Below are positions 24,957 to 32,658 of a stretch of 64,000 nucleotides of DNA, one piece after another. The stretch lies in contig NC_088775.1 in assembly GCF_954871325.1 (NCBI RefSeq), positions 43,935,561 to 43,999,560 on the forward strand. The letters run 5' to 3'. The notes beneath the pieces were generated by a model that was given only the letters and a program-made list of their open reading frames with translations, did no database searches and was not told where the DNA came from. The position numbers were made by a program, and so were the translations under genes. Position 1 is the first letter of the stretch; each line of letters starts with the position of its first letter. The DNA is from Gordionus sp. m RMFG-2023 (lineage: Eukaryota; Nematomorpha; Gordioida; Chordodea; Parachordodidae).

Positions 24957-25209
24957 TGTTGAACATGGATTATTATTTTATTATAATGGTTATTATATAG
25001 GGCAAATTTTTATATGTTACATTCATTTAACACCATTTATATTAACTTAACTTAATAGTTTCATTTAATTATTTAATAGTTTTGCTTATATATATAAAGG
25101 ATAAAATTATTATAGTCTTTTTAGTCATAAATTATAGTTAAACATTTTAAAATATATTTATTAAATAAAAAATTTGTCTTATCTTCCTTACTCCCTGTCA
25201 ACCTTAATA
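24957..25209 (+). repeat. 3' LTR of the gag-only element
   Basis: About 253 bp, colinear with the 5' LTR except for the shorter internal tandem motif. It is immediately preceded by the polypurine tract and followed by GAAGT. Confidence 0.9.
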
Positions 25210-25615
25210 GAAGTAGATGTATCATCTTCTAAATCTATAAAGGAGGACATTATTGAAACCTAGAATTTATATTATATTATAATTAATAAATAAATATAAC
25301 TTGTTCTTACAAAAAATTTGGGAAATTGTTGAAATATAAAATCTGGTGGAATGGTGGTTGATAAAATATGATGCAGATAGATATTTTTTTTTAAATAATA
25401 TTTAAATTTAATTTTCAAAATTTTTATTTTATTTATTGCTTTTTAAGTAAAATAATAATTTTCAAAAGGATCGGGATCGAATATTTAAAAAAATGATTCA
25501 ATCACGATCCACAATTTAAGGTCAGGATCCTAATTCCAAGAAAATTGACAAATTTAGGATCGAATCCAGGATCGGCAATATTTTGATTCGATCCTTTAAC
25601 AACTCTGTGCCATAC

Positions 25616-26560
25616 CTATATATACATTTAGAGCACACTTAATTAATATACCCTCCAAATTTTCTAGCTTAGTTTAATTTATTGCAAAAAGATGTTTACC
25701 TTTAAAAGCAGAAGTCATGTAATATACTTCTGAGTAATTCATTCTTTCATCATCAAGGAAGTTTATAAATCATGAATATTATATGCTCCACAAATAATTT
25801 GGTTATATATTTATCATAAATAATGCATATGATATTAAAGTTTTTATATCATGTTTGTTGTTTATTTATAATCAAAATTTATCTTATTGTAATTATTTTA
25901 ATATTGAAATATTATAATATACGTATATCCTTTTTAAATGTTGCAATTTTTCAAAAATAAATAATAATAATGACTTTTGGAAATATATTAAATATATACT
26001 TTATTTTCATATCCCGTTTATATATTAAATAACAAGGTTTATGTTTTTATTAACAATGATTTTTCAAGGGAAATTCAGATAGATCATTTTTAATAATTAT
26101 AAACTTGTCATATACAATCTCAAATCAATAAATACTTATATTCACTTTAGTGTTACATATATTTAATTTAACCAGCATTAATTTAGTAAAATTCTCAAAT
26201 ATTTTAATTAGAGAGGTGTTTCTCAGGTATACTTCTGTTATCAAAAATATTAAGTAAGAAGCTTGACATATTTTATTTGAGTTTTTTAACAAAATTTATT
26301 TGAGTTTTTTAACAAAATTTATTTGAGTTTTTTAACAAAATTTATTTTCGTTAAATATTAAAAATCACTTATAATCTCATGCAGATTTTGTTTGCAATAC
26401 AATAAAATAATATATTATTAATTTATGATTTCATAAATAAATTGATTTTTTATTTAGAATCAACCTCATTTATTGATCAACTTTAAATTACAAATAAAAT
26501 ACAATTTATTTAAATATAATTTGTTGTTCAAGCCTTTGAAATTTATTTTTGAGGAATGTA
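25616..26560. repeat. AT-rich DNA with a 23-bp minisatellite
   Basis: At about 26271-26345 a 23-bp unit (ATTTGAGTTTTTTAACAAAA plus three T) is repeated three times nearly perfectly. The rest is AT-rich without genes. Confidence 0.8.
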
Positions 26561-27203
26561 TAAAACTGCCTATTTATCTAAAACACAAGATCCTTTTGTA
26601 TCCTGTACTCAGTATCTTTATGACATTTTTAATAGGATACTAGTATCTGTATTTAAGATCCTTCATTCTGAAAATCTTGTATCTTTTTCATTTTCTTGAC
26701 AAAGATACAGATTTATTTACTTTTAATATTCATGTTTAAAATTTTACATATCACAGTATATATTTTATTTTCTTCAGAGATCTTGTAATAATTTCATTAT
26801 TGTTTTCGCCATATTTTAAATATATTGACGACGAAAATTAGATGGAGAATTTACAACTCATATTAAGATAAATTGATATAAAATAATACCAAAACGAAAT
26901 AAAAAAGAATATATTTTATATATAAATGTAACTCGATAGAATATTATAACCAATTTTATGTATATTTTTTAATTTGTAGTAGGATAAACCAATGACATTA
27001 ATACTATAGACTGCCGATTAATATATTTGAAGTGGCAAAAATTGAAGTGACTGGTGGCCATTTTGTGTTTGTATCTTTTACGAAAGAACCATATGATAAT
27101 TTCATAAATTTCAGGTATATTTTTATTATGTTTATATTTATAATATATATATATATTATAATTAAACACCAATTTATTATTTACCTTATATATTATAGTA
27201 TAT

Positions 27204-28105
27204 ATGAATCAAATAAAGGTCACTACTAAATATGAAGAAAAGAAAGTTAGATGTGATATCTGTTTACATTCCCTAATTGATAATTCCGCAAACGACAATA
27301 ATTATACATTAATAAAAATTAAGAATTATGGTGGATTAATAATACCATCCCAAAGCGTGTCAAATTTATGCAAAATAACAGAGACATCCAGGGCTTTTAA
27401 AAAGTAGATGAAATAACCAAAAGACATGCTGTTAAAAAAATAGAATGTCTAATATTGTCAAAAATATTAGGCACAAATATCCTTAGTGACCTGCAAGATT
27501 ATATGTTTGATCAGAGTTGTACATTTGCTCAAAATAAAAAGATCGTAAAATTTGAAGATCTTTTATTTTTTAAAAATTTTGTGTAACGATCTTCAAAGAT
27601 CTTCATGATATTTATTTTTTTACCCCTTTATTAAAAGCCCAGATGTTTTTCAATTTTATTAATATAATATTTCTTTAATGTTTTATACCTCTCCTCCTGC
27701 CTTGATGAAAATTGAAAAACATCTGGGCTTTTAATAAAAGGGTAAAAAATAAATATCATGAAGATCTTTGAAGATCGTTACACAAAATTTTTAAAAAATA
27801 AAAGATCTTCAAATTTTACGATCTTCAAAGATCTTGCTCAAATTTTTGAGCTAGATCTCGCTCAAAAATCTTCAAAGAAGATTTTTTGTACAACTCTGTG
27901 TTTGATCAAGAGGCAGGGTTAAGTCATTATCAAATTATAATAAGACTTATAATAAAAAGGTATATATAATATTTACTTGATTTTAAAATTTATTTTCAGA
28001 TACCTGCACATAAGAATGCATCATTTTGGTAATAACGTAAATCAAAAATTACAATTAAATATCAGGCAAAAACTAAACAAGGCTGTACTTTTTCAAGGGC
28101 AATAA
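27204..28105 (+). pseudogene. P-element/THAP9-type transposase C-terminal remnant
   Basis: A cysteine-pair region (KKVRCDICLHSLI) leads into IKNYGGLIIPSQSVSNLCKITE, a block typical of the C-terminal part of P-type/THAP9-like transposases. Around 27480-27511 and 27899-27959 comes SDLQDYMFD...QEAGLSHYQIIIRLIIK. A 40-bp GT-AG intron (27960-27999) joins to YLHIRMHHFGNNVNQKLQLN, and the frame closes with a stop at 28103-28105. A frame change lies near 27405, and a hAT MITE (27512-27898) interrupts the exon after the aspartate codon of YMFD. The upstream two thirds of the transposase, including the catalytic core, are absent. Neighbouring 26990-27235 is the inverted end of the element. Confidence 0.78.
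27504..27906. mobile_element. Fold-back hAT MITE with GATCTTCAAAGATC motifs, copy 1
   Basis: The element is 27512-27898. Its ends CAGAGTTGTACA and TGTACAACTCTG are exact complements, flanked by perfect duplications TGTTTGAT (27504-27511 and 27899-27906). The whole element is close to one palindrome: GCCCAGATGTTTTTCAATTT on the left arm is mirrored by AAATTGAAAAACATCTGGGC on the right. GATCTTCAAAGATC and its complement occur repeatedly in both arms. It sits inside the P-type transposase exon. Confidence 0.95.
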
Positions 28106-28620
28106 ACCAAGTAATATAAAAATATGTTATTTAACTTAAATATTTATAGGTGAAGAACAAATTATCTGAAAATTTCTAATGACTTTATTGGTTATAATAA
28201 ATTAATTTTATTAGACATAAATATAACATATATATATTATTTGTATTTATTATTGATTTATAAGATTATTATTTTCTTTTCGCGATACATATTAATTATA
28301 ATAATACAATTATTTTATTTGATGTAAATATAACATAATATATATTATTTGTATTTTTCATGATATATATTTACATTATTGATTTTTATACTTTAGTGAA
28401 TTAAATTTAAATAAAGAAATATATTTAGAAATGGATAGTTTATATTTATTAAGGAATAACATAATTATAAGCAAAAATAAAACATAAAAGACATAAGACA
28501 TAAATTATAAAAATACAAAAGAAATCTAGAATTGATTTCTATAAAAAAAATATTCATGTATTTTTGAATTAATCTGGCTTCTAGGAAACCTGCATGTTAT
28601 AATTTATTATTCATTATTTT

Positions 28621-28914
28621 GTTACTTTTAGAAGATGCTTTGGAAAATTAAAAATTGATGGTATTGCTCCCTCTCTTAATTGAACATGATTTGTAACAGA
28701 TGGAATAAATGAATCTGGTGTAAAATGCTTTGAACATAATTTACTATATTTTGTTACATTGAAGTTCTCTCTCTTCACAGCATGGGTCCACTTTTGTAAT
28801 AATATTTTATCTTACATAGGAAATCTGCCATAAATAATTTTTACAATAGAATAATTAATTTGAGATATCATACTTATGAAAGGAAATTTTGCTTCCTCAG
28901 CAATATACTACCAT
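28621..28914 (-). pseudogene. THAP-domain N-terminus of a P/THAP-type transposase
   Basis: On the minus strand an ATG at 28914-28912 opens MVVYC...GSKISFHK. A 48-bp GT-AG intron (28872-28825) joins to FPM, then DKILLQKWTHAVKREN, KYSKLCSKHFTPDSF and LREGAIPSIFNFPKHL. This is the THAP zinc-binding fold: first cysteine in YC, the W/K segment, the C-x2-H pair in CSKHF, and a variant of the AVPTIF box. One stop lies where the second cysteine is expected and another after FPM, so it is not functional. The frame ends near 28621. It points away from the right inverted end of the composite, so 29033-29938 would be its 5' flank. Confidence 0.82.
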
Positions 28915-29065
28915 TTTAAATCTTTTAGTAATTAAAAAATATTAAATTGAATTCTTATAAAAGATATTCATTATTAAATAATGAATTGCAAATGTTAATG
29001 TTAATAAAGAGCAGAAATATTTCAAGTAAAATATTCAGTAGTGACCTATATTTGATTCATATATA

Positions 29066-29726
29066 CTATAATACAGAGTTGTACATTTGCTCAAAATAAA
29101 AAGATCTTCAAAGATCGTAAAATTTGGAGATCTTTTATTTATAAAAAAATTTGAGCAACGATCTTCAAAGATCAGATCTTTTATTTTTTAAAAATTTTGT
29201 GTAACGATCTTCAAAGATCTTCATGATATTTATTTTTTTTACCCCTTTATTAAAAGCCCAGATGTTTTTCAATTTTATTCATATTTATAAAATACGATTA
29301 TGAAAATTGTCGGTGCATCTTTATTGAATTTATATTTTAATTTAACATGCTTAAAAAATAAATAATATTTTTTTCTTTCATCAAGGCAGGAGGAGAGGTA
29401 TAATATATTAATAATATTGAAAGACATCTGGGCTTTTAATAAAGGGGTAAAAAAAATTAATATCATGAAGATCTTTGAAGATCGTTACACAAAATTTTTA
29501 AAAAATAAAAGATCTTCAAATTTTACGAGATCTTTGAAGATCGTTGCTCAAATTTTTTTATAAATAAAAGATCTTCAAATTTTACGATCTTCAAAGATCT
29601 TGCTCAAAAATCTTCAAAGAAGATCTTGCTCAAAAATCTTCAAAGAAGATCTTGCTCAAAAATCTTCAAAGAAGATCTTGCTCAAAAATCTTCAAAGAAG
29701 ATCTTTTGTACAACTCTGCTATAATA
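29066..29726. mobile_element. Fold-back hAT MITE with GATCTTCAAAGATC motifs, copy 2
   Basis: The element is 29074-29718, with the same 12-bp ends CAGAGTTGTACA/TGTACAACTCTG. Perfect duplications CTATAATA flank it (29066-29073 and 29719-29726). It is longer than copy 1 because of an extra central piece and a short tandem array near 29595-29705 built from a 26-bp unit (TCTTCAAAGAAGATCTTGCT plus CAAAAA) repeated about four times. The opposite arm of the P-type composite keeps the unoccupied target (TATTATAG at 27191-27198). Confidence 0.95.
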
Positions 29727-29946
29727 TATAAGGTAAATAATAAATTGGTCTTTAATTAGAATGTATATATATATTATAAATATAAACATAATAAAAATAT
29801 ACCTGAAATTTATGAAATTATTATATGCTTCTTTCGTAAAAGATACAAACACAAAATGGCCACCAGTCACTTCAATTTTTGCCACTTCAAATTTGATTTT
29901 AGCATTACGATCGGCAGTCTATAGTATTAATGTCATTGGGATTAAC

Positions 29947-31620
29947 ACTTATGATAGTGAAGAAGAAGATAGTGATATTAAATTATGGAAATAAGTTACC
30001 CTTGAATCAAATCCCAATCTTAAAATTTTAGAATAAAATTTTTTTAAAATAAAAGTTAAAAAAGACAATGTACAGGTTGAATGTAAAACCTGTATAAACA
30101 CAAAAATGATAAAAGGTTCAACACAAATTTTGTTAAACATATTAAGGGGATTATTTATATATGCTTAAAAGGGACATAGTTATTCTTAAAAATTTAAGTT
30201 TACAATATTGTATACCTTTATTAAAAGCTGCCCAAGATGGTATGGGCAAAAGATTTTAAGAAAATATTTTCCTATGATATGAATATAATGAGGCTTTTTT
30301 GTCATCACTATCACATTCATATTTTAGGAACTATCTAATTAAGAAAATGATGATTATTTATCTTTAGGTGGAACAAATGTTGCTGAGTTTACAAATAACA
30401 TTGAACTGGAGGTTTTAAATTATATTAAAGAAAGTCAATACATTATAAATGCTTAATTATTATCCTTCCATAGGAAATTTTTTTTAAAATATAATACTAA
30501 ATACCTTAGCTCCAATTGAAAAGTTTTAGTTTTGGCACGATGTTAAGTACGCTGAAAGGGCAAAGTAGTGTTGTTAATTGGCTAGTCGAGTCGACTTAGT
30601 TTAAAATCTAGTCAAGTTTTGAGTCGCAAAACTCATTTCAATTTGAGCGGCTCAATGAGCCGCATGAGTCGGCTCGATGAGATGAGTCGGCTTCAGAGTC
30701 GTTTAAGGTTTATTTTGAATCGGCATGCTATTATTATTTACTCCACGATAAATATATTAAAAAAATTTAACCCCTATGTTTCGAAAATTTAAATATTATT
30801 AAATTCGAAATGTATTATTTTATAAATATGACCATGTTATTATTAATATTATCTAAACGCCGACATTTCGCTGATAGATGTCTAAACTTTTGTGCCATCT
30901 ATGACCACAATCTTAAAGCTTACATAATAGCTTTCTGGATATAATGTTGAGTTAGCCGTTTTTAAATTGGCTCAAATCGAGCCGTTTAACAAGACTACCT
31001 ATACAATTATTTAGAATATATATAAAAAAAGATTTTTTTAAAAAAAATATTTAGACCTGGGTATGATTTTTTTAAAATATATTATAGGGGAGACCAGGGA
31101 TTGTTAGATTTTAATGCTCTGAGCCCATAATTTGGTTGTAAATTTTATGACTAAGCAAAATAACACTATACATAAGTCATTTTGAATTTTAAAATATTTA
31201 AATTCTCGAACCATAGTGGTTAAATTTTTTAAATATTTTATCGTGGAGTAAATAATATTAGCAGGCGGATTCAAAATAAATTTTTTCCGACTCTGAAGCC
31301 GACTCATCAAGCCGACTCTGAAGCCGACTCATCGAGTCAACTCATGCGGCTCATTGAGCCGCTCAATTTGAAATGAGTTTTGCGACTCCAACTTGAGTTC
31401 AAAGTAAAAACTCGACTATTTAACAACACTAGCCGACTCTGAAGCCGACTCATCGAGTCGACTCATGCGGCTCATTGAGCCGCTCAATTTGAAATGAGTT
31501 TTGCGACTCCGACTTGAGTTCAAAGTCGTAAAAACTCGACTATTTAACAACACTAGGGCAAAGGTCTAATGATAAATTATTTGAAAAATTTGATTATTTT
31601 ATAAAATAATGAATCTATTT
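29947..31620 (+). pseudogene. hAT transposase remnant interrupted by a non-autonomous hAT
   Basis: Blocks recognisable on the plus strand are an acidic start (YDSEEEDSDIKL), a BED-like finger stretch (KVKKDNVQVECKTCINTKMIKGS, 30050-30115) and PLLKAAQDGMGKRF with an AFLSSLSHSYFRNYLIKK block (30220-30340). EVLNYIKESQYIINA and FFLKYNTKYL (30410-30505) follow, then an APIEKF-type start of the dimerisation domain. This is cut at 30565 by the insertion 30566-31555 and resumes at 31556 with QRSNDKLFEKFDYFIK. Many stops and indels show it is old. The middle of the protein is missing. Confidence 0.68.
30558..31563. mobile_element. Non-autonomous hAT with GAGTCG/GAGCCGC subterminal motifs and a tandemly duplicated right end
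   Basis: The element is 30566-31555. It begins TAGTGTTGTTAA and ends TTAACAACACTA, flanked by perfect duplications GGGCAAAG (30558-30565 and 31556-31563). Both ends repeat GAGTCGACTC-like palindromes and GAGCGGCTCAATGAGCCGC blocks. The right-hand about 120 bp occurs twice in tandem (about 31305-31430 and 31431-31555), so an inner copy of the terminus (AACAACACTAGCC) lies at about 31420-31433. A GGGGAGACCAGGG patch near 31086 recalls the element at 39364. No coding region is seen. Confidence 0.95.
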
Positions 31621-31990
31621 TAAATACTCTTTTGCAAATTAATATTTCAACTCCCATTAAATATACTAGTCTCCACTCCCTATCTAAGAATGGGCTAATA
31701 CTAATATTAATATGCCTGATTATTATAATTAACTCATTATAAAATATTTCATTAATTATTATAAATATTTATTCTTATTATAAGCGTCGTTCTTCACAAA
31801 TAGATAATATAAACTGTATTTTATAATAATTTTAAATTAAAGTATCTTGTATTTAAGATACTATAGCTAAAGATACAAGTATCTTCTATCTTGTATATAT
31901 TTAATATTTTAAAAAAGATACTAGTATCTGATCTAAGATTCATTATTTTATAAAGAATCTGAATCTAGTTCCTTTTTCCAGAGGACTTTC

Positions 31991-32658
31991 TCAACTCAGC
32001 ATATATATATTTACTTTAGCATAGTATACCACATATATCCCCAGCATCAAGGGAAATCATATTTGCCGTATTTTTTTCTTAGTTATTAAACTTTTAAAAT
32101 GGTTTAAATTGAAATATTAGTCTATAGTAAATATTATGAAACGTCAAATTTTGTATAATTTTTATTTAAATGAACAATAATATTGCTAAAATAATTTTTA
32201 AAAAGGTAGAAAGTAACATAATTTTTTAGATAAACCGAGCGAAGGCTGAAACACCTCCCCCCCCAGCCTTTTAGAGGTACGAATCTCCCCCCCCCCCCAC
32301 ACCTAAGGAAAGTTTCTAGCTAGGTGATTGCTAGCGGAAAAGAAATAGTTGTTCGACTCTATATTTTTTATCTTAAAATTTTTAAATACAGTTTTTATTA
32401 TTATTTATAATTATAATTGCGATTAGAAAGTTTTGCCTATAAGTTAGTGATCACCTTCTTTCTTTATTCATTGTTTATATGATTTTTAAATCTAATATAA
32501 ATTTTATATTATTTTAAATAGTTTACATATTATTTTTTATATTAATAAATAAAAAACCCTTACAATTAAAAGAAGGATGCAATATTGATAAAAAAAATTC
32601 GATATTTATAATTTAAACTTCTGGATTAATTTATGATAATTTCCAAAAAAATTAACAT
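31991..32658. other. Upstream region of the ERp44 gene, with poly-C tracts
   Basis: No gene is seen. C runs lie at about 32258-32265 and 32287-32299. The 300 bp directly before the start codon is very A/T-rich. No promoter motif can be called with confidence. Confidence 0.5.

Larger units (their letters stand above)
22940..25209 (+). mobile_element. Gag-only Ty3/Gypsy-like LTR element inserted in a hAT transposase gene
   Basis: Two LTRs (22940-23242 and 24957-25209) both start TGTTGAACATG, and the upstream one ends CA. A primer-binding-like TGGTGGCAGCTGTGG follows at 23243. A polypurine tract AGAGGGTGGAA precedes the downstream LTR. The 5-bp duplication GAAGT lies at 22935-22939 and 25210-25214. 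The interior encodes a gag-like N-terminus (FPEYSGNMQSYI...AENFF, about 23.6-23.8 kb) similar to the gag of the element at 46.3-49.1 kb. No protease, reverse transcriptase or integrase is present. The LTRs are close apart from an about 48-bp length difference in a short repeat, which suggests a fairly recent insertion. It is a reduced, broken relic with several breaks. Confidence 0.9.
22160..25250 (-). pseudogene. hAT transposase (BED type) interrupted by an LTR insertion
   Basis: On the minus strand the likely start is at 25250 (MSSFIDLEDDTST), about 40 bp before the LTR element. Beyond that insertion the frame resumes near 22939 with an acidic stretch and LLPFHNLRKYFTL. A BED-finger-like region follows (CKNKISSSKISSSNLKSHLEV, with a tyrosine where the first finger cysteine is expected). 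DHNNMHIIK and an IIDPKFKLNWLF block come next. The C-terminal dimerisation block LPLSALVESLFNKAK...RGCLNDDNLEKDLLLKAN ends at about 22230. Much of the central domain is missing and further breaks occur between about 22410 and 22500. It resembles the transposases at 58851-60510 and 60634-61689. Confidence 0.8.
22022..25615 (-). mobile_element. hAT transposon with GGATCG-type subterminal repeats and 8-bp TSD, split by an LTR element
   Basis: The element is 22030-25607. Its left end CAGGCTTGTTAATC and right end (complement) CAGAGTTGTTAAAG are similar TIRs. The flanks are perfect 8-bp duplications TGCCATAC (22022-22029 and 25608-25615). Both ends carry repeated GATCG/CGATC words (for example GGATCGACC, GATCGCGATC, AGGATCGAATCC). 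A minus-strand transposase occupies the interior and is interrupted by the LTR element at 22940-25209. Confidence 0.94.
26982..29946. mobile_element. P/THAP-type DNA transposon composite with about 245-bp inverted ends and 8-bp TSD
   Basis: The element spans 26990-29938. Both ends read CAATGACATTAATACTATAG, continuing ACTGCCGAT inward, and the inverted similarity continues for about 245 bp (left to 27235; right arm back to about 29033, interrupted by a MITE). The flanks GGATAAAC (26982-26989) and GGATTAAC (29939-29946) agree at 7 of 8 bases, as expected for the 8-bp duplications of P elements. Inside are a plus-strand transposase C-terminus (27232-28105) and a minus-strand THAP N-terminus (28621-28914). 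The coding pieces converge, so the element is a tail-to-tail composite or contains an internal inversion. Confidence 0.85.
26560..31990 (+). mobile_element. Degraded hAT (GATACTAGTATC family) hosting a P/THAP composite and another hAT
   Basis: The palindrome GATACTAGTATC occurs at 26636-26647 and 31917-31928, surrounded by further GATAC/GTATC/AAGAT words (26560-26720 and 31830-31990). Between them, on the plus strand, lie hAT transposase scraps (29950-30560 and 31556-31610). I infer these are the two subterminal regions and the body of one old hAT that received the insertions at 26990-29938 and 30566-31555. Exact ends and a target duplication were not found. Confidence 0.5.

Noticed and set aside
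27512-29718. Regularly spaced GATCTTCAAAGATC repeats resembling a CRISPR array
   Set aside because: Spacing is irregular, repeats are palindromic and confined to TSD-bounded hAT MITEs in a eukaryotic genome.
27032-29885. Near-identical 65-residue frames starting MAKIEVTGGHF on opposite strands
   Set aside because: They are the inverted ends of the P-type composite. The frames run into (AT)-rich sequence and lie upstream of the THAP start, so they are more likely non-coding ends than a protein.
29066-31563. Possible single composite element spanning the MITE and the GAGTCG hAT
   Set aside because: Each has its own terminal repeats and its own distinct 8-bp duplication, so they are independent insertions.
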